From Tabrizicola flagellatus (GTDB taxonomy: Bacteria; Pseudomonadota; Alphaproteobacteria; Rhodobacterales; Rhodobacteraceae): a stretch of DNA of 64,000 nt. A program made the position numbers and the translations under genes. The stretch's first letter is position 1, and each line of letters begins with the position of its first letter. The stretch is from positions 124,001 to 188,000 of the forward strand of contig NZ_VMDU01000001.1 in the NCBI RefSeq assembly GCF_008271465.1, read 5' to 3'. The notes under the pieces were generated by a model. The model did not search any database. It saw nothing but the letters and a program-made list of their open reading frames with translations, and was not told where the DNA came from. Positions 7,453-15,614 of this stretch are shown here, one piece after another.

Positions 7453-8595
7453 ATGACGCCCGAGCGTCCCCGTAGGGCGGACGCGACTGAAGCGCAGGTC
7501 GAGACGCCGACGGTCGTTTCCCGCGCTGACGAGCCGTCAGCCCTATACCGGCCCGGGGCCGCGCCGCTCTACGCGGCGCTGGACCTCGGGACAAACAGTT
7601 GCCGGATGCTGATTGCCCAGCCCCAGGGCAGTCAGTTCGCGGTCGTGGACAGCTTCTCGAAGTCGGTGCAGCTTGGCGTCGGGCTGGAGGCGTCCGGCCG
7701 GCTGTCGCGTGCCTCGATGGGGCGGACGATCCAGGCCTTGCGGATCTGCGAGAAGAAGATCGAGAAGCATGGCGTGCGCCGCATGCGGCTGGTGGCGACC
7801 GAGGCCTGCCGCCGGGCCCGCAACGCCCGCGACTTCATCCGCCAGGTGCGGCGCGAGACGGGCCTCGCGCTGGAAATCATCGCGCCGGAGGAAGAGGCGC
7901 GGCTGGCGGTGATTTCCTGCGCGCCGCTGGTCAACCCCTCGACCGAACAGTTGCTGGTCGTGGACATCGGCGGGGGGTCCACGGAACTGGTGTGGATCGA
8001 CCTGAGCTCGGTGCCGCCCGCCGACCGTCCGCGGGCGATCATGCGGCTGCACATGGGCTTCAACGCGCAAGGAGAAGGGGCAGTGGCGCGGGTGGTGGAC
8101 TGGATCAGCGTGCCGCTCGGGGTGGCAACGCTGAAGGACCAGTTCGGCGATGTCGACGACGATGCCGCGCGCTTCGCGCTGATGAGCTGGTTCTTCGAGG
8201 AGAACCTGGCCAGCTTCAGCCCCTACAACTCCGAGAACCCGCGCGAGGGGTTCCAGATCATCGGCACCTCGGGCACCGTGACCACGGTCGCGGCAAGTTT
8301 CCTGAACCTCAAGCGCTATGACCGGACCAAGGTGGACGGGTTGCAGATGACCTCGGACCAGATCGACCTCGTCATCCGGGAATACCTGGCGCTGGGGCCG
8401 GAGGGGCGGCGGACGGATCCCCGCATCGGGCGCGACCGCCACGCGCTGATCATGTCGGGCGCGGCGATCCTGCAGGCGCTGATGCGGATCTGGCCCACCG
8501 ACCGCTTGTCGGTGGCAGACCGGGGGCTTAGGGAGGGGCTTCTCTACGCGCAGATGAGCGCGGACGGTGTCTTGGAGGACGGGCCCTACACATGA
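7453..8595 (+). CDS. Ppx/GppA family phosphatase
   Basis: This 380-residue member of the exopolyphosphatase/guanosine pentaphosphate phosphohydrolase family has the ASKHA fold: phosphate-1 motif [16 protein letters not shown] near residue 35 and phosphate-2 motif [16 protein letters not shown] near residue 170. It likely hydrolyses polyphosphate or pppGpp. It is shorter than full Ppx (about 500 residues) and lacks the C-terminal HD-like part. The ATG at 7453 has GGAGGG upstream; a longer in-frame reading from 7168 was rejected as unsupported. Its stop overlaps the rlmE start (ATGA), the common ppx-rlmE pairing of alphaproteobacteria. Confidence 0.88.
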   Translation: MTPERPRRADATEAQVETPTVVSRADEPSALYRPGAAPLYAALDLGTNSCRMLIAQPQGSQFAVVDSFSKSVQLGVGLEASGRLSRASMGRTIQALRICEKKIEKHGVRRMRLVATEACRRARNARDFIRQVRRETGLALEIIAPEEEARLAVISCAPLVNPSTEQLLVVDIGGGSTELVWIDLSSVPPADRPRAIMRLHMGFNAQGEGAVARVVDWISVPLGVATLKDQFGDVDDDAARFALMSWFFEENLASFSPYNSENPREGFQIIGTSGTVTTVAASFLNLKRYDRTKVDGLQMTSDQIDLVIREYLALGPEGRRTDPRIGRDRHALIMSGAAILQALMRIWPTDRLSVADRGLREGLLYAQMSADGVLEDGPYT

Positions 8596-9341
8596 GCGAG
8601 AAACCGACCTCGGGAAAGCCGACCTCCGGTCGCGGCCAGCGTGAGCTGCGGGTGCGGGTCAAGACCGCCAAGGGACGCAAGCTGTCCTCGACCCTGTGGC
8701 TGGAGCGGCAGCTGAACGACCCCTACGTCCAGCGCGCCAAGCGCGAGGGCTACCGGGGCCGGGCCGCCTACAAGATCATCGAGCTGGACGACAAGTACGG
8801 ATTCCTGAAGCCCGGGGCGCGGGTGGTGGACCTGGGCTGCGCGCCCGGCGGCTGGTGCCAGGTGGCGGTGGCGCGGGTGAATGCCCTCGGCCAGAACCCG
8901 AGGAAGCCGCGGGGCACGGTGCTGGGAGTGGATCTTCAGGAGGTCGAGCCGATCTCGGGCGCCGAGATCCATCAGCTGGATTTCCTGGCCGACGGCGCGG
9001 ACGAAAAGGTGAAGGGCTGGCTTGGCGGTCGCGCCGATGTGGTGATGTCGGACATGGCCGCAGCGGCCAGCGGGCACAAGGCCACGGACCATTTGCGGAT
9101 CGTGGCTCTGGTCGAGGCGGCGCTGGCCTTCGCCTTCGACGTGCTGGAAGACGGCGGGACCTTCGTCGCCAAGGTGCTTGCGGGCGGGGCCGAGAACGAG
9201 ATGCAGGCGATGCTGAAGCGCAACTTCCGCAAGGTGGCGAACGTCAAGCCTCCGGCCAGCCGGTCCGACAGTTCCGAGAAGTTCGTGGTGGCGATGGGCT
9301 ACCGCGGCCGCGAGATCGCGGAAGGGGCGGGGGCGGCGTAG
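8592..9341 (+). CDS. rlmE: 23S rRNA (uridine-2'-O-)-methyltransferase RlmE/FtsJ
   Basis: RlmE methylates U2552 in the A loop of 23S rRNA late in 50S assembly. The 249-residue protein shows the SAM site ([19 protein letters not shown]) and the K-D-K-E catalytic set: Lys in [13 protein letters not shown], Asp in [14 protein letters not shown], Lys in [10 protein letters not shown] and Glu in [12 protein letters not shown] 30-residue basic N-terminal extension is usual in alphaproteobacteria. It is translationally coupled to the upstream phosphatase by a 4-nt overlap. Confidence 0.95.
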   Translation: MSEKPTSGKPTSGRGQRELRVRVKTAKGRKLSSTLWLERQLNDPYVQRAKREGYRGRAAYKIIELDDKYGFLKPGARVVDLGCAPGGWCQVAVARVNALGQNPRKPRGTVLGVDLQEVEPISGAEIHQLDFLADGADEKVKGWLGGRADVVMSDMAAAASGHKATDHLRIVALVEAALAFAFDVLEDGGTFVAKVLAGGAENEMQAMLKRNFRKVANVKPPASRSDSSEKFVVAMGYRGREIAEGAGAA

Positions 9342-9447
9342 CAGGCATGGCCCGAGCGCGCTTCTCGTGCGTCTTTGGCTGCTCGTCGCGGGGGCGAGCA
9401 GCGGTCGCAGACCGCCGACGGGCAGTTCGAGAAAATGCAAACGGGAA

Positions 9448-9465
9448 AGGCGCCCGAAGGCGCCT
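9448..9465 (-). terminator. Hairpin between convergent rlmE and the MepK-like gene
   Basis: AGGCGCC-CGAA-GGCGCCT forms a 7-bp stem. In the minus direction it is followed by a T-rich stretch (TTTCCCGTTTGCATTTT), which suits termination of the minus-strand DUF882 gene that ends at 9487. Confidence 0.55.
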
Positions 9466-9486
9466 GCTTCGCGGTATCGGCGGATG

Positions 9487-10056
9487 TCAGCCGCCCCAGC
9501 TGCGGACCGGGCCGCAATCCATGTGGACGAAGTTCGAGCGCGAATACTTTCCGACCCCGCCCGAGGCGCAGGCAGCGGCCGCCCTGGCCATTTGCGCCAC
9601 CGAGCGCGATTGCAGCCGCAGGTCGGCCGCCTTGCCTACCATGTGCAGCGAGTTCTTCGCCACGCCGCGCGAACGCGAGCGCAGCATCGCGTTCGTCTTG
9701 GGCGAACGATAGCCCGACAGCAGCATGTAGGGTTCCGACACGTCCATCAGCCGGTGCGAGGCGGCCATGATGTCGATGGTGCGCATGTCGATCTTGACGA
9801 CCTCGTCGGTCCGCCAGTCGCGCATGAAGTGATTGATTTCCTTGACGACCTCGGGGATGTACTCGCCCTCGATCCAGTAGATCGTGTCGATGCTTTCGCC
9901 GGTGCGGCCCGAGTACATGCGGATCCTGCGGATGTCGCCGGCGCCCTTGAGAAGGCCGAAGGCATTGGTATAGGTCGGCGCCGCCACCAGAGCCGTCGCC
10001 GCGAACGCACCAAGAAGGCCGCGCCGAGAGACGCTGTTGAGCTTGATGTCCGTCAT
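9487..10056 (-). CDS. DUF882/MepK-like murein endopeptidase
   Basis: This 189-residue protein of the M15-like DUF882 (YcbK) family has a twin-arginine signal (SRRGLLGAFAATALVAAPT), so it is probably exported folded by Tat. Zinc ligands are visible as H-x-x-G-x-A-x-D (SLHMVGKAADL) and the C-terminal NFVHMDCGPVRSWGG. E. coli MepK, of the same family, cuts the 3-3 crosslinks made by L,D-transpeptidases. Here the gene diverges from an LdtD-type L,D-transpeptidase, the same pairing as ycbB-ycbK in E. coli. The start at 10054-10056 places the Tat motif near residue 10; the longer reading was rejected. Confidence 0.85.
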   Translation of the reverse strand: MTDIKLNSVSRRGLLGAFAATALVAAPTYTNAFGLLKGAGDIRRIRMYSGRTGESIDTIYWIEGEYIPEVVKEINHFMRDWRTDEVVKIDMRTIDIMAASHRLMDVSEPYMLLSGYRSPKTNAMLRSRSRGVAKNSLHMVGKAADLRLQSRSVAQMARAAAACASGGVGKYSRSNFVHMDCGPVRSWGG

Positions 10057-10390
10057 TCTAACGTCTGTCCCCGTACTGTCTTCGACTGCCGTTACGCAGC
10101 TCTCGTGCCACTTCTTCCCCAAGTGCAGCGACGTTATCGCACAAGTCGAATCGAAGCCCAAGTGCCGATTGTTCCGATGGGGGCAAGCACAACCTCAATC
10201 GGCAAATTTCTGCTTAACGTGTGCAAAATATGGCCGGTGTGATGGAACTGCATCGCTTTCGCTGCGGACTGGAGCCGCGTGCGACACAATCCTGCGGCCA
10301 GACGGGCCGGCGCGCGCTTTGTGAATGGACAAGCCCTGCGGTTCCGGGGAACATGGGCGCAAGGCTCAAGTCTTTGAGAACGAGGATAGA
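10057..10390. other. Intergenic region between divergent murein hydrolase and L,D-transpeptidase genes
   Basis: These 334 nt must hold promoters for both genes. The part nearer the L,D-transpeptidase is markedly AT-rich at 10190-10232 (AATTTCTGCTTAACGTGTGC then AAAATATGG). I could not fit convincing -35/-10 pairs, and I see no ORF with coding character or RNA gene here. Confidence 0.5.
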
Positions 10391-11998
10391 ATGCCCTTCC
10401 TTTCCCTGCACAGGCCCGCCCGCCGCTTCTGGCTTGTGCCTCTTGCCCTTGTCCTTTCCCAGAGCCTCTCCCCGGTCGGCGCCGCCCAGACCGCCGCCTT
10501 CACGCAGTCGCTGGCCGCCACCGCCTCGTCCGACGAGGTTGTGGCCGAATGGTATCGGGAAACCGGCTACCGGACGCTGTGGACCGGTCCGGCCGACGCT
10601 GGCCGGAGAGCGGCCTTCCTGACGGCTATCCAGGCTGCGCAGGATCACGGCCTGCCAGTTTCCCGTTACGACGCGGCCGCCCTCATGGCCCGCCTGCGCG
10701 CGGCCGAGACGGAAGGCGATCGCGGCCGGATCGAGGTGGAGATGACGCAGGCCTACCTGGCCTGGGCGCGCGACCTGACCTCCGGAGCGCTGGACCCGAA
10801 ACAGGTGGACGCCGGCATCCTGCGCGAAATCGACCGGATCGATCCCAAGATCCTGCTGACGCGGATCGCCAACGGCAACCCCGAGGCTGTCCTGAAGTGG
10901 CTGGAGCCGAAATCGCCGGTCTATCTGCAACTGATGAAGGCCAAGCTGGGGCTGGAGGCGCAGATCGCCGCGGGCGGCTGGGGCGAGACGGTGCCGGGCA
11001 AGCTTCTGGGGCCGGGGGACAGCGGGCCGGGCGTGGTCGCGCTGCGCGACCGGCTGGTGCGGATGGGCTTTCTCGCCCCGACTTCGGTCGCAAGTTACGA
11101 CCGCAGCCTGCAGGCGGCGGTCAGCGCCTTCCAGATGGCCCATGGCCTTACGCCGGACGGGGTGGCCAATGCCGCCACGCTGGAGGAGATAAATCAACCG
11201 CCCGAAGCACGGCTGAAATCGGTGATCGTCGCGATGGAGCGCGAGCGGTGGATGCATATCGATCGCGACACCAAGCACGTCTGGGTGAACCTGCCCGACT
11301 TCCGCGCCAGGATCATCGACGGCGGCAAGACCATCTTCGAGACCCGCGTCGTGATCGGCAAGAACGTCCCCGACCAGCGCAGCCCCGAGTTCTCGGACGA
11401 GATGGAGCACATGGTCATCAACCCGTCCTGGGGGGTGCCGCGGTCGATCATCGTGAAGGAATACCTGCCGCTGTTGCAGCGCAACCCGAACGCCGTCAGC
11501 CACCTGCAGGTGATCGACGGCCGCGGCCGCGTCGTGCCGCGCGGGTCGGTGAACTTTGCCGCCTATTCCGGCAAGACCTTTCCCTTCGGCCTGCGCCAGC
11601 CGCCCTCGGACGGGAACGCCCTGGGGAAGGTGAAGTTCATGTTCCCCAACCCCTACAACATCTACCTGCACGACACGCCGTCGAAGTCGCTCTTCGACCA
11701 CGAGGTCCGCGCCTACAGCCACGGCTGCATCCGGGTGGCCGATCCCTTCGACCTGGCACACGAGCTTCTGTCGTGGCAGACCGACGATGCCGAGGCAGAG
11801 TTCGAGGCGGCGCTCAAGACCGGCAACGAGACGGTGGTCAAGCTGAAGCAGCACCTTCCGGTTCATCTGGTCTATTTCACCGCCTATCCCGACGCGAAGG
11901 GCAGGATGACCTATCGCCGGGATGTCTATGGGCGGGATGCGGCGCTGTGGGAGGCGTTGCGGGCGGCCGGGGTGGAACTGGCCGGCGTTCAGGGATAG
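10391..11998 (+). CDS. ldtD: L,D-transpeptidase of the YcbB/LdtD type
   Basis: This 535-residue periplasmic enzyme makes 3-3 crosslinks in peptidoglycan or attaches proteins to it. Its order is: signal peptide (WLVPLALVLSQSLSPVGAAQ), an LdtD-specific N-terminal scaffold (WYRETGYRTLWTGPADAG), a peptidoglycan-binding domain near residues 210-275 (GDSGPGVVALRDRLVRMGFL), and a YkuD catalytic domain from about 300. The catalytic motif YSHGCIRVADP places the nucleophile at Cys446. The ATG at 10391 follows GAGGATAGA. It diverges from the MepK-like gene and is followed after 27 nt by lpxD in the same direction. Confidence 0.93.
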   Translation: MPFLSLHRPARRFWLVPLALVLSQSLSPVGAAQTAAFTQSLAATASSDEVVAEWYRETGYRTLWTGPADAGRRAAFLTAIQAAQDHGLPVSRYDAAALMARLRAAETEGDRGRIEVEMTQAYLAWARDLTSGALDPKQVDAGILREIDRIDPKILLTRIANGNPEAVLKWLEPKSPVYLQLMKAKLGLEAQIAAGGWGETVPGKLLGPGDSGPGVVALRDRLVRMGFLAPTSVASYDRSLQAAVSAFQMAHGLTPDGVANAATLEEINQPPEARLKSVIVAMERERWMHIDRDTKHVWVNLPDFRARIIDGGKTIFETRVVIGKNVPDQRSPEFSDEMEHMVINPSWGVPRSIIVKEYLPLLQRNPNAVSHLQVIDGRGRVVPRGSVNFAAYSGKTFPFGLRQPPSDGNALGKVKFMFPNPYNIYLHDTPSKSLFDHEVRAYSHGCIRVADPFDLAHELLSWQTDDAEAEFEAALKTGNETVVKLKQHLPVHLVYFTAYPDAKGRMTYRRDVYGRDAALWEALRAAGVELAGVQG

Positions 11999-12025
11999 AC
12001 CTTGCGCTGAAAAGCCGGGGGAACC

Positions 12026-13123
12026 ATGGGCCACACGATCCGTGACATCGCAGCCGCGCTTGGCGCCGAGGCGGAGGGCGCGCTTGACCTGACCGTGCGC
12101 GGCGCGGCCGAGCCAGCGGCGGCGGGGCCGGACCAGCTCGCGCTCGCGATGGACCCGCGCTACGGCGAGGGTATCGCCAAGGGCCGGGCGCAGGCGGCAG
12201 TGGTCTGGCCGGGCGCGGACTGGCGGGCCATGGGGCTGAAGGCCGCGATCTTCGCGCCGCGCGGACGGCTGGCCATGGCGGGCCTGACCCGGCTGATGGA
12301 CCCCGGTCCGGCGATTGCGCCGGGGGTGCATCCGATGGCGCTGGTCGATCCGACGGCAGAACTGGGCGAGGGCGCCGCGATCGGCCCCTTCGTGGTGATC
12401 GGCGCGGGCGTGGCGATCGGGCCGCGCGCGCGCATCGCGAGCCATGTCTCCATCGCCGAGGGCGCGCGGATCGGGGCCGATGCGCTGATCCTGCAGGGTG
12501 CGCGGATCGGCGCACGGGTCAGCATCGGCGACCGCTTCATCTGCCAGCCCGGCGCGGTGATCGGCGCGGACGGGTTCAGCTTCGTCACGCCCGAGAAATC
12601 CGGCGTCGAAGAGATCCGCGAGACGCTGGGCAGCCGCGCCGAAATCCGCGAGCAGAGCTGGACGCGCATCCATTCGCTGGGCGCCGTCACCATCGGCGAC
12701 GATGTCGAGATCGGCGCCAATGTCTGCATCGACCGGGGCACGATCCGCGATACGCAGGTCGGGTCGGGCACCAAGCTGGATAACCTCGTCCACATCGGCC
12801 ACAACGTGCAGGTGGGCCGCGACTGCCTTCTGTGCGGGCAAGTCGGCATCGCAGGGTCGGCCCGGATCGGCGACCGGGTGGTGATGGGCGGGCAGTGCGG
12901 CGTCAACGACAACATCTTCGTCGGCGACGACGTGATCTGCGGCGGCGCCACCAAGATCTTCACCAATGCGCCGGCAGGCCGGGTGCTCTTGGGCTATCCG
13001 GCGGTGAAGATGGAAACCCATGTCGAGATCCAGAAGGCCCTGCGCCGGCTGCCGCGCCTTGCCGCGCGCGTGGCGGCGCTGGAGCGGGGCGGCCCCGGCG
13101 ACACGGGGGCGGAGCAGCCATGA
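12026..13123 (+). CDS. lpxD: UDP-3-O-acylglucosamine N-acyltransferase LpxD
   Basis: LpxD adds the amide-linked acyl chain from ACP to UDP-3-O-acyl-GlcN in lipid A synthesis. The 365-residue protein has an N-terminal LpxD-type substrate domain (to about residue 95). A left-handed beta-helix of hexapeptide repeats follows (VDPTAELGEGAAIGPFVVIG and onward), with the catalytic histidine in HIGHNVQVG (GH replaces the usual AH). A helical C-terminus closes the protein. It is not in the common bamA-lpxD-fabZ-lpxA cluster but between ldtD and an ACP gene whose ATG overlaps its stop. It may therefore be a second, specialised copy; the window cannot show whether another lpxD exists. Confidence 0.92.
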   Translation: MGHTIRDIAAALGAEAEGALDLTVRGAAEPAAAGPDQLALAMDPRYGEGIAKGRAQAAVVWPGADWRAMGLKAAIFAPRGRLAMAGLTRLMDPGPAIAPGVHPMALVDPTAELGEGAAIGPFVVIGAGVAIGPRARIASHVSIAEGARIGADALILQGARIGARVSIGDRFICQPGAVIGADGFSFVTPEKSGVEEIRETLGSRAEIREQSWTRIHSLGAVTIGDDVEIGANVCIDRGTIRDTQVGSGTKLDNLVHIGHNVQVGRDCLLCGQVGIAGSARIGDRVVMGGQCGVNDNIFVGDDVICGGATKIFTNAPAGRVLLGYPAVKMETHVEIQKALRRLPRLAARVAALERGGPGDTGAEQP

Positions 13124-13389
13124 CACGGGCGGAGATCGAGGCGGCGGTGATCGAGATCCTGGCGCGGCAACTGCTGCTGCCCGTTTCCGAGATCGCGCCG
13201 GATGCGGGCATCGAGGCGCTGGGGCTGGACAGCCTGGGCAAGGCCGAGGCGATCTTCGCGCTGGAGGAACGCTTTGACATCAGCGTGCCCTTCAACGCGA
13301 ACGAACCCGACCAGCCGGATTTCGACTTCTCGACCGTGGACCGCATCGTCCGGGGCGTCGAGGAGCTGATCGCCCGGAAGGCGGGATGA
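13120..13389 (+). CDS. Dedicated acyl carrier protein
   Basis: This 89-residue ACP has the phosphopantetheine site in LGLDSLGKAEAIFALEERF (Ser38). The last 35 residues, with an unusual proline/aspartate-rich loop (NEPDQPDFDF), differ from housekeeping AcpP, which is about 78 residues and more acidic. It is also not clearly AcpXL. Its ATG overlaps the lpxD stop and its stop overlaps the following ketosynthase start, so the three are translationally coupled. It probably carries a special acyl chain made by the ketosynthase and used by LpxD. Confidence 0.88.
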   Translation: MTRAEIEAAVIEILARQLLLPVSEIAPDAGIEALGLDSLGKAEAIFALEERFDISVPFNANEPDQPDFDFSTVDRIVRGVEELIARKAG

Positions 13390-14585
13390 GGCGCGTCGTC
13401 GTCACCGGCCTTGGCACGGTGAACGCGCTGGCCCATGACGTTCCGGGCACCTTTGCCGCCTTCCGCGAGGCGCGTTGCGGGATCGAGCCGCTGACGTTCC
13501 GCGAGGCCGAGCGGCTGACCATGCGCATCGGGGCCGAGGTCCGCGACTGGCGGCCCGAGGACCGTTTCCCGGCGAAGGACCTGCCGCTGCTCGACCCGGT
13601 CACTCAATTTGCGCTGGCCGCAGGCGCCGAGGCGGTGGCGATGGCGGGGTTGACCGGCGATCTGGGGCCGCGCGGCGGGGTGATCCTCGGCACGGCCGGG
13701 GGTGGCATACGGACCTGGGAGGACAGCTATCGCGCCGTCCATGCCGAGGGGAAGACCCGAGTTTCGCCGCTGGTGGTGCCGCGGCTGATGCACAACGCGC
13801 CCGCCTCGCACCTGTCGATCCGCCACGGGCTGACCGGGCCGGTGCTTGCGGTGTCCTCGGCCTGCGCCAGCGCCAATCACGCGCTGGGGCTGGCCATGCA
13901 ACTGATCCGCGCCGGCGCGGCGGAGGTGATGCTGGCCGGCGGAAGTGAGGCAATGCTGTGTTTTGGCGGGGTCAAGGCCTGGGAAGGCCTGCGGGTCCTG
14001 GCGCCGGACGCCTGCCGCCCGTTCAGCAGGGGGCGCAAAGGGCTGGTCATCGGCGACGGGGCCGGGGTGCTGGTGCTGGAGGCCGAGGACCACGCGCGGG
14101 CACGCGGGGCGCGGGTCCTGGCGGAACTGGCGGGGTTCGGGATGACGGCGGACGCGGCCGACATCGTGGCGCCTGGCGGCGATGGGGCCGTCCGCGCGAT
14201 GCGGGCGGCGCTGGCGGATGCGGGGCTCGAGCCGCGGGACATCGGCTACATCAACGCGCATGGCACCGGCACGCTGGCCAATGACCGCGCGGAGAGTGCG
14301 GCGATCCTCGAGGTGTTCGGACGGCAGGCGCCGCCGGTCTCCTCGACCAAGGCGATGCATGGCCACGCGATCGGCGCGACCGGGGCCCTGGAGGCGATCG
14401 CCTGCGTCCAGGCCCTGATCGAGGACCGACTGCCGCCGACGCTCGGGTTCCTCGGGCCCGACCCGGAATGTCCGCTGGACATCATTGCCGGCAGGGCGCG
14501 CCAGGTGAGGGTGCAGGCGATCCTGTCCAACGCCTTTGCCTTCGGCGGCCTCAACGCGGTTCTGGCCTTCCGCCGGGCGGAATGA
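13386..14585 (+). CDS. Beta-ketoacyl-ACP synthase (FabF/FabB type)
   Basis: This 399-residue decarboxylating condensing enzyme has the thiolase fold and a complete Cys-His-His site: Cys in VSSACASANHALG, His in INAHGTGTLAND and His in KAMHGHAIGATGALE. The terminal LSNAFAFGGLNAVLAF motif is also typical. It adds a two-carbon unit and leaves a 3-oxoacyl-ACP. No ketoreductase or dehydratase lies beside it. It overlaps the ACP gene by 4 nt (ATGA) and ends the ldtD-lpxD-acp unit. It is probably not the housekeeping FabF, which normally sits with fabD/fabG/acpP. Confidence 0.92.
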   Translation: MRRVVVTGLGTVNALAHDVPGTFAAFREARCGIEPLTFREAERLTMRIGAEVRDWRPEDRFPAKDLPLLDPVTQFALAAGAEAVAMAGLTGDLGPRGGVILGTAGGGIRTWEDSYRAVHAEGKTRVSPLVVPRLMHNAPASHLSIRHGLTGPVLAVSSACASANHALGLAMQLIRAGAAEVMLAGGSEAMLCFGGVKAWEGLRVLAPDACRPFSRGRKGLVIGDGAGVLVLEAEDHARARGARVLAELAGFGMTADAADIVAPGGDGAVRAMRAALADAGLEPRDIGYINAHGTGTLANDRAESAAILEVFGRQAPPVSSTKAMHGHAIGATGALEAIACVQALIEDRLPPTLGFLGPDPECPLDIIAGRARQVRVQAILSNAFAFGGLNAVLAFRRAE

Positions 14586-14589
14586 CAAC

Positions 14590-14609
14590 GGCCGGCCCGA
14601 GGGCCGGCC
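14590..14609. terminator. Bidirectional hairpin between ketosynthase and IalB genes
   Basis: GGCCGGCC-CGAG-GGCCGGCC is a perfect 8-bp stem with a 4-nt loop. It lies 5 nt after the ketosynthase stop and about 26 nt beyond the end of the convergent IalB gene. There is no T tract on the plus strand. Confidence 0.5.
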
Positions 14610-14634
14610 GCCGCCGATTGCTTGCCTCCGGGTC

Positions 14635-15321
14635 TCAGGGGCTGGGAGCCGGAGCCGGAGCCGCCGCGCCCGCTGCCTTCGCGGCCTCGTCCGCGGCATC
14701 GTTGGCGGCGGCGACAGCGTCATAGCCGGCGGTGAAGCCCTTGAGCGAGATGGTCAGTTCCACCTTCTCGTCCGGAGCGACGAAGGGGACGATGGTGATC
14801 TTGGCATTCGCGCCCTTCTTCATCTGGGCGACCTCTTCGGCGGTAAAGCCGATCCGGGCGACGCAGCCGATCTGGGTGCAGAAGGTGAAGGGATAGGCCT
14901 TGGGCTTGCCTGCGTCGATCTGCAGCAACATGCCGGCGGTCAGCAGCGTTTCCAGCGGCGCGATGAAGGTCGCACCGGCGACGGCCGGGCCCTCCGAGCC
15001 CTTCGGCAGGTTGAACATCGTGAACTCGGCCACCGAGTTGCCGTCCTTGTCCTTCAGGAGAAGGTACAGCTGGCAGGGGTCCTTGCCGGTTTCGCTGCGG
15101 ACGCAACGCTGTTCCCAGGCCTCGAAGGTGGCCGCGGAATAGGTGCTGCCCGGTCCGTCGGCAGCGCCCACTTCCTGGCCGAGGGACAGGTTGTCGGCGG
15201 TCGGGGCGTCCGCCGCAACGGTGCCTTCGCCTGCCGCCGGGGCTTCGGTGGTCTGCGCGGAAAGCGGGGCCGCCGCGAGGGCAAGCATGAGGGCGAACGC
15301 AATGCTCGTGGTCTTTGCCAT
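14635..15321 (-). CDS. Invasion-associated locus B (IalB) family periplasmic protein
   Basis: This 228-residue exported protein has a signal peptide (SIAFALMLALAAAPLSAQ) and the IalB domain. Typical blocks are FEAWEQRCVRSETGKDPCQLY, MFNLPKGSEGP, PYPFTFC-like YPFTFCTQIGCVARIGF with paired cysteines, and a C-terminal Ala/Pro tail (GAAAPAPAPSP). The family was named for Bartonella invasion but is common in free-living alphaproteobacteria with unclear function. Both 15328-15330 and 15319-15321 are in-frame ATGs. I chose the second because AAAGGAA is too close to the first. Confidence 0.85.
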   Translation of the reverse strand: MAKTTSIAFALMLALAAAPLSAQTTEAPAAGEGTVAADAPTADNLSLGQEVGAADGPGSTYSAATFEAWEQRCVRSETGKDPCQLYLLLKDKDGNSVAEFTMFNLPKGSEGPAVAGATFIAPLETLLTAGMLLQIDAGKPKAYPFTFCTQIGCVARIGFTAEEVAQMKKGANAKITIVPFVAPDEKVELTISLKGFTAGYDAVAAANDAADEAAKAAGAAAPAPAPSP

Positions 15322-15440
15322 CTTCGACATTTCCTTTGGTCGATCGATTTTCAGCGCGGTCTCTAACATGGCGGCCAAGCCGAGTCAGGTGCGAAAAGCA
15401 TGCCCCGGCGGGGTTCTGCGCGATCCGGCAGAGAAAATGG

Positions 15441-15467
15441 AAAAGGGCCGGAAAGACCGGCCCTTTT
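15441..15467. terminator. Strong 11-bp terminator hairpin
   Basis: AAAAGGGCCGG-AAAGA-CCGGCCCTTTT forms an 11-bp stem with A tracts on the 5' side and T tracts on the 3' side, so it can work in both directions. It lies between the IalB promoter region and the candidate small RNA promoter. Confidence 0.75.
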
Positions 15468-15481
15468 CGTATCTGTTTTTG

Positions 15482-15499
15482 CTCCCTGTCGGACTGGCC
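15482..15499. repeat. Inverted repeat arm 1 (CTCCCTGTCGGACTGGCC)
   Basis: This 18-nt segment is the reverse complement of 15598-15614 except for one extra G. The arms are about 98 nt apart and lie in the two candidate small RNAs, so the RNAs would be complementary in trans. Confidence 0.8.
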
Positions 15500-15515
15500 G
15501 ACTTCATGGATAGGG

Positions 15516-15544
15516 ACGCTACGGCGGAAAATCCGGCCCGTCAA
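15516..15544 (-). promoter_or_regulatory. Sigma-70-type promoter for candidate small RNA A
   Basis: On the minus strand, TTGACG (15544-15539), a 17-nt spacer and TAGCGT (15521-15516) give a near-consensus -35 and a reasonable -10 element. The start would be near 15509. It could also drive the IalB gene through the hairpin at 15441-15467. Confidence 0.55.
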
Positions 15545-15569
15545 CGGGTTCTTTTGCGGAACAGGCCAG

Positions 15570-15599
15570 AAAAAAAACCGCGCCTTTTCAAGGGCGCGG
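15570..15599 (-). terminator. Canonical Rho-independent terminator of candidate small RNA B
   Basis: In the minus direction a 7-bp stem (CCGCGCC/GGCGCGG) with an 8-nt loop is followed by eight T residues (A run at 15570-15577 on the plus strand). This is a textbook intrinsic terminator, and there is no minus-strand protein gene for it to serve. Confidence 0.85.
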
Positions 15600-15614
15600 C
15601 CAGTCGACAGGGAG
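15598..15614. repeat. Inverted repeat arm 2 (GGCCAGTCGACAGGGAG)
   Basis: This is the partner of 15482-15499. It overlaps the last two bases of the RNA B terminator stem, so pairing of RNA B with RNA A could compete with terminator folding. Confidence 0.8.

Larger units (their letters stand above)
15441..15509 (-). ncRNA. Candidate small RNA A, about 69 nt
   Basis: Downstream of a good promoter on the minus strand (-35 TTGACG, 17-nt spacer, -10 TAGCGT at 15544-15516) lies a short stretch with a small hairpin (GTCGG-CCAGT-CCGAC). It ends in a strong terminator hairpin (AAAAGGGCCGG-AAAGA loop-CCGGCCCTTTT). No credible ORF was seen. The transcript would contain GGCCAGTCCGACAGGGAG, nearly the exact complement of a segment of candidate RNA B. 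An alternative is that this is simply the 5' leader of the IalB gene that starts at 15321, with an attenuator in it. Confidence 0.5.

Noticed and set aside
10214-13126. A 970-codon open frame on the minus strand opposite ldtD and lpxD.
   Set aside because: Its translation is low-complexity Arg/His/Pro/Gly text with no domain, and both genes on the plus strand have intact catalytic motifs. Long antisense frames are expected in GC-rich DNA.
13120-13389. The ACP as AcpXL, the carrier for very-long-chain lipid A acids of rhizobia.
   Set aside because: Length and helix II differ, and the usual acpXL-fabZ-fabF2-fabF1-lpxXL neighbourhood is missing.
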